This document shows, in pieces, positions 1-7,524 of a stretch of DNA of 7,592 bases. Both the position numbers and the translations under genes were made by a program. Source of the stretch: Clostridiales bacterium DTU023 (GTDB lineage Bacteria; Bacillota; Clostridia; Saccharofermentanales; DTU023). The first letter of the stretch is position 1, and every line of letters begins with the position of its first letter. The notes below the pieces were generated by a model. That model ran no database searches and had not been told where the DNA came from. It saw only the letters and a program-made list of their open reading frames with translations. The stretch lies in the NCBI GenBank assembly GCA_001512945.1, contig LFTF01000001.1, positions 3,811 to 11,402 of the forward strand. The letters are read 5' to 3'.

Positions 1-1164
1 GCAAAACCCGGTTATGGCGCGAGAATTCTCATCAAGGACGAAGCTGCCAATCCGTCCGGAAGTTTTAAGGCGCGCCGCGCCGCGCTCTCCGTTTGGGACG
101 CCAAGCGTAAGGGATATCAAGGAGTCATTGCCGCAACATCGGGTAACTACGGCGCTGCCGTCGCGAGCATGGCGGCCCGTCTTGGGCTGAAATGTATTGT
201 CATACAGGAATGTTATGACAGTGACTTTAAAGGGCAGCCGGAGATTCTGGAAAAACAACGAAAATGTGAAGCGCTTGGAGCTGAAGTCATCCAGACGACA
301 GTGGGTCCCGAACTCTTTTATTATGCGCTTTGCTTGCTTGAAGAAACAGGTTTCTATAACGCTTCCCTTTATTCGCCTTCTGCTGTTGCCGGCATTGAAA
401 CGCTTGGGTTAGAAATCGCACATCAATGTCGTGATCTTTATGGACTTGTACCTGATGTTGTGCTCGCGACGCATGCCGGAGGAGGCAATCTCACCGGGAC
501 AGCGCGAGGCTTGATAAAGGCCGGTCTTTCGGAGACCAAAGTTTACGCTGCCAGCGTTGATTTATCGGGACTTTCCATGGCGTCAGATCGGGATTTCAAC
601 CGCAAATCCTTTACGACGGGACACACTGGATTCGGGATACCGTTCGCGTCATTACCTGATCGCTCTGACGTTCCGAGAAATTCGGCTCGCGCGCTGCGGT
701 ATATCGATCGGTATCTTGTGGTAAAACAGGGCGAAGTATTTTACACAACGGAAATGCTCGCGTCACTCGAAGGCATCGAACGGGGACCTGCCGGAAATAC
801 ATCGCTCGCGGCCGCCTTTGCTCTTTCTCGTGAACTGCCAGAAACAGAGACAATTGTCGTGCAAGAGACGGAATACACAGGCGCTGGCAAGCACCCTATG
901 CCGCAGTTGACATTCGCGAGGCAAAATGGCATTCACGTCTACATGGGTGACCCGGAAGAAGAGATTCCCGGGCGCTCAATTGTGTTGCCCGCCCATCCCT
1001 CCATGATTCGGATGCGGGACTATGATATGAAACGTCTGCGTTTATCCGCACTGCGCAGGCTCACCGAAAGTGGCGGCAAGTGGACAGACGATGAGATTGC
1101 TTATATGGCGGCCGAGATCAATCAAGACATCGAAGCGACGAAATCGTTGCTTCAGGAACTATAG
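1..1164 (+). CDS. ortB: 2-amino-4-oxopentanoate thiolase, PLP-binding subunit OrtB (5'-truncated by window edge)
   Basis: The reading frame is open from base 1, so the gene starts upstream; the ATG at 169 is internal because conserved motifs precede it. OrtB with the small subunit OrtA cleaves 2-amino-4-oxopentanoate with CoA to acetyl-CoA and alanine, the last step of ornithine fermentation in the cytoplasm. The 387 visible residues look like a fold-type II PLP enzyme of the threonine synthase/cysteine synthase type. PSGSFKARRAA places the Schiff-base lysine at visible residue 23 (bases 67-69). SGNYGAAVAS follows at residues 47-56. The glycine-rich phosphate loop GGGNLTG is at 160-166, and a GPAGNTSLAAA segment lies near 262. 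The family and the adjacent oraS/oraE genes separate it from a true threonine synthase. I estimate, from memory of family length, that some 80-90 N-terminal residues are missing. It ends with TAG 32 nt before oraS. No internal damage is seen. Confidence 0.9.
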   Translation, partial: AKPGYGARILIKDEAANPSGSFKARRAALSVWDAKRKGYQGVIAATSGNYGAAVASMAARLGLKCIVIQECYDSDFKGQPEILEKQRKCEALGAEVIQTTVGPELFYYALCLLEETGFYNASLYSPSAVAGIETLGLEIAHQCRDLYGLVPDVVLATHAGGGNLTGTARGLIKAGLSETKVYAASVDLSGLSMASDRDFNRKSFTTGHTGFGIPFASLPDRSDVPRNSARALRYIDRYLVVKQGEVFYTTEMLASLEGIERGPAGNTSLAAAFALSRELPETETIVVQETEYTGAGKHPMPQLTFARQNGIHVYMGDPEEEIPGRSIVLPAHPSMIRMRDYDMKRLRLSALRRLTESGGKWTDDEIAYMAAEINQDIEATKSLLQEL

Positions 1165-1182
1165 AACCAATCAGCACCGGAA

Positions 1183-1188
1183 GAGGAG
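1183..1188 (+). promoter_or_regulatory. Ribosome binding site of oraS
   Basis: GAGGAG lies 8 nt before the ATG at 1197, in the 32-nt gap after ortB. It supports that ATG as the oraS start. The gap is too short to hold an obvious independent promoter, so oraS is probably read from the upstream operon promoter. Confidence 0.75.
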
Positions 1189-1196
1189 ACAAGCCG

Positions 1197-1586
1197 ATGA
1201 CAGATACTAACAAGCAAGACACAGTTAAGGACAGCCTCTTTGAAGAGCGCCGCAAGCATCTGGTACGTCTTTCAGACGAAGAACTCTACACCTATTTTTG
1301 GGAGCTCGCAGAAAAAATTGTCGACCCGTTGGTCGAAGCGGGCAAAATATACACAACGCCGGCGATCGAACGCAGCGTGCTGCTCCGCATGGGTTTTTCG
1401 AGCCTGGAAGCACAAGCGATTGTCAATGGTGTTATGGAACACAACTTGATACCTCATGGTGCGGGCAACGTGGTTTGGAGACTTTCGGACAAACTCGGCC
1501 TTAGTGTCCGAGATGCCGGTCTCGCGTTGACGGAGGGCAAGTATTGGGAAGACGCTGTCATCCTGTTCGAGGAGGTGGCGTCGTGA
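1197..1586 (+). CDS. oraS: D-ornithine 4,5-aminomutase small subunit OraS
   Basis: This is the small subunit of the heterodimeric, adenosylcobalamin- and PLP-dependent mutase that converts D-ornithine to 2,4-diaminopentanoate. At 129 residues it is close to the roughly 120 residues of the C. sticklandii subunit. The characteristic stretches are LSDEELYTYFWELAEKIVDPL (about residues 23-43), TPAIERSVLLRMGFSSLEAQAIV (about 53-75) and a C-terminal segment with AGLALTEGKYWEDAV (about 105-119). It has no cofactor motif of its own, as expected for this subunit, which packs against the OraE barrel. The acidic and basic N-terminus shows no signal peptide, so it is cytoplasmic. Its TGA stop overlaps the GTG start of oraE, which fits coupled translation and equal subunit supply. 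Identification rests on sequence pattern plus the adjacent oraE. Confidence 0.93.
   Translation: MTDTNKQDTVKDSLFEERRKHLVRLSDEELYTYFWELAEKIVDPLVEAGKIYTTPAIERSVLLRMGFSSLEAQAIVNGVMEHNLIPHGAGNVVWRLSDKLGLSVRDAGLALTEGKYWEDAVILFEEVAS
1570..1575 (+). promoter_or_regulatory. Ribosome binding site deciding the GTG start of oraE
   Basis: A perfect AGGAGG lies inside the end of oraS, 7 nt before GTG 1583. The same frame also has an ATG at 1544, but that codon lacks such a site and would add 13 residues (MGRRCHPVRGGGV) that read as out-of-frame oraS sequence. The GTG start is therefore strongly preferred. Confidence 0.85.
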
Positions 1587-3868
1587 ACAAGTACCCTGAG
1601 AAATGCTGCAGTGATAATACGCTCAATCAGCTGGTTGGAAATGTTGTGCCGGCACGTGAAACCAAGATCGCGCTCAGCCCGGATGAACGGCTAGATATCC
1701 GAAAAATCCTTGACGGACTTGAAAATTACCATTCGCCAAGACGCCCATGGCATTGGCGTGAGGAGAGCAATGAACCGAGAAAAATCGGAGATTTCACATA
1801 TTATGAAACGTCAAAACCACTGGAGCAGTCAGTGCCTCTGCCTGGAAGTCGCGGGTTTGGATTTATCGATCCACAGCCTGACTGTGTCATAACGACGGAG
1901 ATCGCTTCGGGGCGTTTCGAAGACGATGTCCGCCGCATGAGGATGGCTGCCTGGCATGGAGCTGATCACATCATGGTGATCCGGACGGCCGGTCAGTCGC
2001 ACATCGACTCCCTGCTTGAAGGGACGACGCAAGGCATCGGTGGTATTCCGGTTACGCGCAAACAGTGCCGCGCGACGCGCAGGGCGCTCGATCTAATTGA
2101 GGATGAAGTCGGCAGGCCGATTAATTTTCATTCTTATGTATCGGGTGTCGCGGGTCCGGATATTGCCGTAATGTTCGTCGAAGAAGGCGTCTCCGGAGTC
2201 CATCAAGATCCACAGTACAACGTGCTGTATCGCAACATCAATATGCTCAGAAGTTATGTCGACGCGTGCGAAAGCAAAGCGATCATCGCGTATGGGGGAC
2301 AGCTCCAGATTGATGGAGCACACAACGCCAACGCGACAGCGATGGAGGCATGGAAAGTCATGCCGGAACTGATGGTGCAGCATGCGATCAACACGATTTT
2401 TTCTGTCAAATGTGGCATCAAACCCGAAAATATCGCGCTGTCAAGCGTGCCTCCGACTGCGCCGCCGGCTCCCTGTATGCGTCTCGATCTGCCGTATGCC
2501 GTCGCGCTTCGCGATTTCTTCCGCGATTACAAAATCCGGGCACAGCAGAACACAAAATATATGGAATCCGAAACGCGAGAGGCAACGGTCACGCACACAC
2601 TGAACATGGTCATCTCAAGGCTTACTTCAGCCGATATCCAGTCGACGATCACACCCGATGAAGGGCGCAATGTTCCGTGGCATTATTTCAATGTCAACGC
2701 GTGCAATACCGCTCGTCAATCACTAGCGGGCCTTGACGGAGTTCGTCAAATGTTGGAGGTCAAGCGCGATGGTCCCCTGGGCGAACGTGTCCGCGAGATC
2801 AAAGAAAGCGCCGTTTTGTTCATGGAGGAAATCATTGAAACGGGAGGCTATTACAGTGCCGTCGAACAAGGGTTTTTTGTTGACAGCGCAGAGTATCCCG
2901 AACGGCGAGGAGATGGTATCGCAAGGCAAGTTGACGGCGGGATCGGAAACGACAGCCTGTATCTTCGTGCCAACGACTACTTCGCGCCTGTGTGCGTCCA
3001 TTTCGGAAATAACAATATACCGCCGCAATTTGAGTGTGCAAGTGAGGCAATCGGCGGCGATACGTTCCAGGACCCGTCGAAGATTCAATTTATTGATGAA
3101 CTTGATGAAAATGACAACGTTAATGTTCGGATTGAGGAGAAAAGGAAATACTATGACCATCCGAACTTGATTCGTCCGGAAGTGGAGTTTCTTGCGGATG
3201 GTGTGATCGTTCTAACGATGATGCTTGCTTGTGATAAGCGTCATGCGGAGGTTGCGGCGCTCGCCATCGGGGAGAAGATGGCGCTTGCCGACTGTGAGGT
3301 CATACACAGCCAAGTCATGCATCCGTCTGAAGGCACTTACATCGAGATGAAGGGTAAAGTCGGGTTTGATATCGATTTGGAAAAACTTGAGCTTCCTGAA
3401 ATTATCGAAACGCTGTCCGAAAAGGAAATACGTGCGGACATCCATGCTCGGCCGATGACGATCGTCGCGGCGACGGTTGGTGAAGACGAGCATTCTGTCG
3501 GACTCAAAGAAATTATTGATATCAAGCACGGCGGTATTGAGGGGTTTGGGATCAAATATCACTACCTTGGCACGTCATGTCCTATCGATAAACTCGTCGA
3601 CTCGGCGATCGAAACGCACGCGGATGCTATTCTGATCTCGACGATTATTTCTCACAACAATATCCATTACGATAATATGCAAAAACTCGCTAATACCTGC
3701 ATTGAAAAAGGTGTCCGCGATCAGTTAATCCTCATCGCCGGAGGCACGCAGGTTGTTCATGAAACAGCTGTTGAATCTGGCATGGATGCAGGATTTGGCC
3801 GCGGCAGTTCAGGCATAGATGTCGCAAGTTTTCTTGTCAATAAACGTCGCGAGATGCAAGGGGAATAG
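1583..3868 (+). CDS. oraE: D-ornithine 4,5-aminomutase large, cobalamin/PLP-binding subunit OraE
   Basis: OraE is the catalytic subunit: homolysis of adenosylcobalamin starts a radical 1,2-shift of the terminal amino group of PLP-bound D-ornithine, giving 2,4-diaminopentanoate. From GTG 1583 it has 761 residues. The TIM-barrel part fills about residues 70-460 and a C-terminal Rossmann cobalamin domain about 620-755. The B12 motif DxHxxG reads DEHSVG with the cobalt-ligand histidine at 637. Lysine 648 lies exactly 11 residues later, the spacing of H618 and the PLP lysine K629 in C. sticklandii. A serine at 686 (ST-I, the SxL position) and Gly-Gly at 720-721 complete the motif set. Residues recalled from the C. 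sticklandii active-site literature also align with steady offsets: E106, Y185, S187, H207, Y212, H247, R319 and E360. It overlaps oraS by 4 nt (GTGA) and precedes the ATPase gene by 7 nt. It appears intact and functional. Confidence 0.96.
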   Translation: MNKYPEKCCSDNTLNQLVGNVVPARETKIALSPDERLDIRKILDGLENYHSPRRPWHWREESNEPRKIGDFTYYETSKPLEQSVPLPGSRGFGFIDPQPDCVITTEIASGRFEDDVRRMRMAAWHGADHIMVIRTAGQSHIDSLLEGTTQGIGGIPVTRKQCRATRRALDLIEDEVGRPINFHSYVSGVAGPDIAVMFVEEGVSGVHQDPQYNVLYRNINMLRSYVDACESKAIIAYGGQLQIDGAHNANATAMEAWKVMPELMVQHAINTIFSVKCGIKPENIALSSVPPTAPPAPCMRLDLPYAVALRDFFRDYKIRAQQNTKYMESETREATVTHTLNMVISRLTSADIQSTITPDEGRNVPWHYFNVNACNTARQSLAGLDGVRQMLEVKRDGPLGERVREIKESAVLFMEEIIETGGYYSAVEQGFFVDSAEYPERRGDGIARQVDGGIGNDSLYLRANDYFAPVCVHFGNNNIPPQFECASEAIGGDTFQDPSKIQFIDELDENDNVNVRIEEKRKYYDHPNLIRPEVEFLADGVIVLTMMLACDKRHAEVAALAIGEKMALADCEVIHSQVMHPSEGTYIEMKGKVGFDIDLEKLELPEIIETLSEKEIRADIHARPMTIVAATVGEDEHSVGLKEIIDIKHGGIEGFGIKYHYLGTSCPIDKLVDSAIETHADAILISTIISHNNIHYDNMQKLANTCIEKGVRDQLILIAGGTQVVHETAVESGMDAGFGRGSSGIDVASFLVNKRREMQGE

Positions 3869-3875
3869 TGCGTCG

Positions 3876-5231
3876 ATGAGAATTGATCTAATTGTCGCTG
3901 AAATTGGCAGCACAACAACGGTAGTTAACGCCTTTACCGGCTTGAAGAACGGGCGACCGCGCTTTTTGGGGCAGGGGATGGCCGCAACATCGATTGTCGA
4001 AGGCGACGTGACAATTGGACTGCGGCGCGCAGAAAATAATCTTGCTGTGACACTCGGTGTCTCCTCACTTGAGGCAGATAGCATTCTCGCGACAAGCTCA
4101 GCAGCCGGCGGACTGTCAATGACTGTACACGGCCTTGTGCCTGACATGACGGTCAACGCTGCACGTGAAGCGGCGCTCGGTTCGGGTGCCGTACTTCGCA
4201 TGGTGTCGTCGGGCAAACTCCGTCCCCATGATCTCGAGCGCGTCCGTGACGTCAAACCTCGCATCATTATGGTGGCGGGAGGTGTTGACGGGGGTGAGCG
4301 CGAAACAGCGCTTTTCAATTTCGAACGTTTGACAGAGGTGCTTCCCGGGACGCCCATCCTTTATGCGGGAAACACCGACAATATCGGTGAAATCCGAAAA
4401 ATTGCCTCCCAAAGTGGAGTAAAGCTGTATGTGACAGACAATGTTTACCCATCGCTGGATTGCCTTAATGTTGAGCCAGCGCGGCAGGTCATCCAAACGA
4501 TCTTCGAAGAGCACATAATCGAAGCGCCGGGCATGGCGCGTATACTCGAAACAGTGACAGGGAGGATTATGCCGACACCAGGCGCGGTGATGGCGATGAC
4601 GGAGAAAATGTACGACATCCTGGGTGATCTCGTTACGCTAGACGTCGGCGGGGCGACCACTGATGTCCACTCGGTGACACACGGAAGCGAGGCACTCCGT
4701 GATTTTCAGCTTAACCCGGAACCGTTCGCGAAACGCACGGTTGAGGGCGATCTAGGTGTGTTTGTCAATCGCGAGCACGTCATCAAGGCCATGACTCCCC
4801 AAGAGCAAGCTCAGTTACCGGAAGGTTATGCAGATGCGCTCCTTTCTGTACCTGAGATCCCTGAAGATGACGAGCAGGCCAAACTGATCCGTCCTATGGT
4901 AGGCACGTGCTGTCGTGAAGCGCTTTCCAGGCACGCCGGTCGGATGGTTGAACTCTTCACAGCACGGGGGCGACGCACAGTTGTTCGGGGACGCGATCTG
5001 ACGGCCGTTCAAACAATCATTGCGACGGGGGGTGCTCTGACCAAGCTTTCCGGTATGAGCAATGTGATACATGAACAACTTCAGACAGTGGGAACAGAGC
5101 GCCTCTATCCTCCTGAAAATGTGCGTGTTATGATAGATCGAGATTATCTGATGGCTTCTTGCGGCGTCATGGTAAAGGCTTTTCCGGAGGCTGCTGTTCA
5201 GCTATTATCGGAATCACTCATGCAAATATGA
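3876..5231 (+). CDS. MutL/GlmL-family ATPase, probable reactivating factor for ornithine aminomutase
   Basis: This 451-residue protein belongs to the ASKHA ATPases named GlmL or MutL, which sit beside B12-dependent mutases. The phosphate-1 motif is AEIGSTTT (residues 8-15), TSSAAGGLSM is near 73-82, the phosphate-2 motif LDVGGATTDV at 255-264, and an adenosine-type IIATGGAL at 381-388. ATG 3876 is chosen because MRIDLIVAEIGSTTTVV matches the usual N-terminus; an in-frame ATG at 3819 would run back 50 nt into oraE. AAGGGGA at 3858-3864 is a loosely spaced ribosome binding site. Its place directly after oraE in a cobalamin mutase operon suggests it exchanges damaged cobalamin or protects the enzyme, by analogy with diol dehydratase reactivases; that role is inference. 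The usual aspartate of the phosphate-1 motif is glutamate here (E9). Automated tools often call such genes glmL, but no glutamate mutase genes are present. Confidence 0.85.
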   Translation: MRIDLIVAEIGSTTTVVNAFTGLKNGRPRFLGQGMAATSIVEGDVTIGLRRAENNLAVTLGVSSLEADSILATSSAAGGLSMTVHGLVPDMTVNAAREAALGSGAVLRMVSSGKLRPHDLERVRDVKPRIIMVAGGVDGGERETALFNFERLTEVLPGTPILYAGNTDNIGEIRKIASQSGVKLYVTDNVYPSLDCLNVEPARQVIQTIFEEHIIEAPGMARILETVTGRIMPTPGAVMAMTEKMYDILGDLVTLDVGGATTDVHSVTHGSEALRDFQLNPEPFAKRTVEGDLGVFVNREHVIKAMTPQEQAQLPEGYADALLSVPEIPEDDEQAKLIRPMVGTCCREALSRHAGRMVELFTARGRRTVVRGRDLTAVQTIIATGGALTKLSGMSNVIHEQLQTVGTERLYPPENVRVMIDRDYLMASCGVMVKAFPEAAVQLLSESLMQI

Positions 5232-5232
5232 C

Positions 5233-5238
5233 AGGAGG
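5233..5238 (+). promoter_or_regulatory. Ribosome binding site of orr
   Basis: A perfect AGGAGG in the 12-nt gap after the ATPase gene, 5 nt before ATG 5244. It fixes the orr start and suggests strong translation of the racemase. Confidence 0.8.
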
Positions 5239-5243
5239 TAAGA

Positions 5244-6305
5244 ATGTCTTATCCAGAGCTACTAGTTGATCGGGTCAAATTACAGCACAATGTGAAAACA
5301 TTGCTCGCGATGGCGGCCCCATCGGGCCTGCAGATTCATTTTGTTACTAAATGTATTTGCGGATGGCGTCCCATAGTGGAAGCAATGAATGAGGCGGGAG
5401 CTGATTATTTCGCAGATTCGCGTGTTGAGAACTTGGCGAATATTCAAGACATTGGGCTGTCACGTATGATGGTGAGAATCCCGATGCAATCTCAAGCCAT
5501 GGACACTGTCCGCTATTCTGATCTCAGTCTTAATTCAGATCTCAGCGTCATTGAATCACTGTCTGACGCAGCGCTTGCGCTTGAGCGAACGCACGGCGTT
5601 ATCCTCATGGTAGAGATGGGAGATCTCCGCGAGGGATTCATGCCTGACGAGCTGATCGACGCAGCGTCTCGTGTACTTAATCTTCGTGGCGTTTGGCTTG
5701 CCGGCATAGGCGCCAACTTCAACTGCTACGGTGGGATTATCCCAGAGGAAAAACAGCTCAAACAACTCATTGAGATGGCGGAATCGATCCGACGCCGATT
5801 TGGCATACCGTTGCCAATCGTGTCAGGTGGCAATACCGGTTCTCTTTATCTGCTTAAAGAAGGGCGTATGCCTGAAGGGATTACACATCTGCGCATCGGG
5901 GAGGGTTTCTTGATTGGTATCGAGACATCATTCCGAAGAGCCATCGGGGATCTTTATACCGACGTCTTTACCGTTCGTGCGGAGATTGTTGAACTGAGAC
6001 GAAAACCATCTGTCCCGCAGGGCATGATTGGTCCGAATTCATTCAACGAGATTCCTGTCTTTGAGGATCATGGCAATATCTGGCGAGCGATAGTCGCAAT
6101 CGGCGAGCAAGATGCGCGTTGCGATACGTTGACTCCGCGGGATAAAAATGTTCGATTCCTAGGAGCTTCGAGTGATCATATGCTTCTTGACGTGACGCAT
6201 GCTTTGCGAGATTTCAAGGTGGGCGATATTTTGGAATTTTCGCCTGATTACGCAGCGCTTCTTCGCGCATCAACTTCGCCGTACGTCAACAAACGACTCG
6301 TCTAG
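5244..6305 (+). CDS. orr: Ornithine racemase, PLP-dependent (Orr)
   Basis: Orr interconverts L- and D-ornithine and so feeds the D-specific aminomutase encoded just upstream. The 353 residues form a fold-type III PLP enzyme with an alanine racemase-like N-terminal barrel. The Schiff-base lysine is K36 in HFVTKCICG. ADYFADSRVENL (about 53-64) is the second conserved strand of this subfamily. SGGNTGS at 194-200 and LRIGEGFLIGIET at 216-228 are the PLP phosphate and pyridine-contact regions. The C-terminal FSPDYAALLRASTSPYVNKRL block marks the ornithine racemase/YhfX-like group and differs from true alanine racemases. There is no signal peptide. The subfamily could include racemases of other basic amino acids, but position beside oraSE makes ornithine by far the best substrate. 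It ends with TAG 25 nt before the alanine racemase gene. Confidence 0.92.
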   Translation: MSYPELLVDRVKLQHNVKTLLAMAAPSGLQIHFVTKCICGWRPIVEAMNEAGADYFADSRVENLANIQDIGLSRMMVRIPMQSQAMDTVRYSDLSLNSDLSVIESLSDAALALERTHGVILMVEMGDLREGFMPDELIDAASRVLNLRGVWLAGIGANFNCYGGIIPEEKQLKQLIEMAESIRRRFGIPLPIVSGGNTGSLYLLKEGRMPEGITHLRIGEGFLIGIETSFRRAIGDLYTDVFTVRAEIVELRRKPSVPQGMIGPNSFNEIPVFEDHGNIWRAIVAIGEQDARCDTLTPRDKNVRFLGASSDHMLLDVTHALRDFKVGDILEFSPDYAALLRASTSPYVNKRLV

Positions 6306-6330
6306 GAAGTAGCAGAAAGCGACAGGACGT

Positions 6331-7494
6331 ATGCAATACTCGCAGGTAAAAGATCCTTGGTATACAAAAAAAACGTGGGCGGAGATCTCAAAAAGCGCTC
6401 TTGTCGACAATCTCGAGATAATTCGCTCACATGTAGCGGAAACGGGAGTTACCATCGCTCCTGTCATCAAGGCAAACGCATATGGTCATTGCGTGGAACT
6501 AGTTGTGCCGATCTTAGAGCAAGCCGGAGTGACATTCTTTTGCGTGGCAACGATCGATGAAGCTATCTTTTTGCGCCAAAATGGCGCACGTTCTGAAATT
6601 CTCATTTTTGGTACGACAAAGAGTGAGCATGTGTCCTATCTCAAGCATTACCGGTTAACTCAATCTATAGTGACGGCGGCAGAAGTTGATGATTTTGCCA
6701 AAGCGTCACATCAGGTAGGTGGTTCCCCGCTGTGCGTCCATATCAAGCTCGATACAGGTATGACTCGACTGGGCCTTGTCTCAGATGACAAGCATCGTGA
6801 CAAGGCGGTCGAGACGATGCTCGCGGTGGCATGTGAGCCTGCCCTGCATGTTACTGGTGTTTATTCACACCTAGCTACACCAGACAGCGATCGGGAGTAC
6901 ATGGCACTCCAACACAGCCGGTTTATCGCGACGGTGGATCAAGCGGAAAAATTGGGTTTCCCTCGGGTCATTCGCCATCTGGCGAGCAGCTCCGCGATCC
7001 CCGGCCAGCCTGACAACCATTTCGATATGGTACGCCCGGGGATCGTTCTTTACGGTGGTAAAGCGGGACCAAGCCTGAAAGCATGGCAAGGCATTCGCCC
7101 GGTTATGACGGTCAAGAGTGTCATTGAACAGGTTGGACCTGTCGAAGCCGGTACGCGTGTCAGTTATGGCGGGACGTGGACGACTTCAAATAATTCTGTT
7201 CTGGCTGTCGTCAATATGGGCTATGGAGACGGTCTTTCACGGTTGCTGTCGAACCGCGGATCGTTCTACCATAAAGGCAGGCAATTGCCGATTCGCGGGC
7301 GTGTCTGTATGGACCGTTGCATAGTTGATGCGACTTCGTTGCCTGATGTCAAGGTTGGTGATGAAGTGATGTTTTTCGGTGAAGACGATTATGCGCGCAG
7401 ATATGCGAGTGATATCGCTGATCTATATGGTGCGATTGATTACGAAGTATTCTGCGCTATCAATGAGCGTGTACCGCGTATGCTGGTTGACTAA
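6331..7494 (+). CDS. alr: Alanine racemase (Alr), probably operon-linked to D-alanine disposal
   Basis: This 387-residue protein is a full-length fold-type III alanine racemase. The PLP lysine is K47 in PVIKANAYGH. GVYSHLATPDSD lies in the middle of the barrel, and HFDMVRPGIVLYGG holds the conserved arginine/tyrosine region. VSYGGTW contains the catalytic tyrosine Y279, equivalent to Y265 of the Geobacillus enzyme. RGRVCMDRCIVD is the substrate-side C-terminal motif. ATG 6331 is the only reasonable start, since an in-frame TAG lies at 6310-6312. Its ribosome binding site is poor: AGGA at 6324-6327 with 3 nt spacing. In this pathway OrtAB is reported to release D-alanine, so the enzyme likely turns it into L-alanine for deamination or transamination to pyruvate. 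It could also, or instead, supply D-alanine to the cell wall. Substrate cannot be fixed from sequence, as broad-specificity racemases share these motifs. Confidence 0.93.
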   Translation: MQYSQVKDPWYTKKTWAEISKSALVDNLEIIRSHVAETGVTIAPVIKANAYGHCVELVVPILEQAGVTFFCVATIDEAIFLRQNGARSEILIFGTTKSEHVSYLKHYRLTQSIVTAAEVDDFAKASHQVGGSPLCVHIKLDTGMTRLGLVSDDKHRDKAVETMLAVACEPALHVTGVYSHLATPDSDREYMALQHSRFIATVDQAEKLGFPRVIRHLASSSAIPGQPDNHFDMVRPGIVLYGGKAGPSLKAWQGIRPVMTVKSVIEQVGPVEAGTRVSYGGTWTTSNNSVLAVVNMGYGDGLSRLLSNRGSFYHKGRQLPIRGRVCMDRCIVDATSLPDVKVGDEVMFFGEDDYARRYASDIADLYGAIDYEVFCAINERVPRMLVD

Positions 7495-7524
7495 GTGTAT
7501 TGATTGAAAAGTTTTACGGAATAT

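Noticed and set aside
2723..3160. 145-residue open frame on the minus strand, and a 145-residue plus-strand frame at 2733-3170, inside oraE
   Set aside because: Both are shadows of the well-conserved oraE frame; neither has recognisable motifs or a suitable ribosome binding site.
3819..3875. Earlier in-frame ATG start for the GlmL-like ATPase
   Set aside because: It would overlap oraE by 50 nt, and the extra 19 residues look like off-frame oraE; the family N-terminus begins at ATG 3876.
3809..4357. 182-residue minus-strand open frame across the oraE/ATPase junction
   Set aside because: Low-complexity Ser/Arg/Pro-rich translation typical of antisense to coding DNA, overlapping two conserved genes.
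6366..6373. Run of eight A near the start of alr as a possible slippage or phase-variation site
   Set aside because: The run encodes a plausible TKKT segment in the intact frame, and a single A8 run in an enzyme gene is weak evidence for phase variation.
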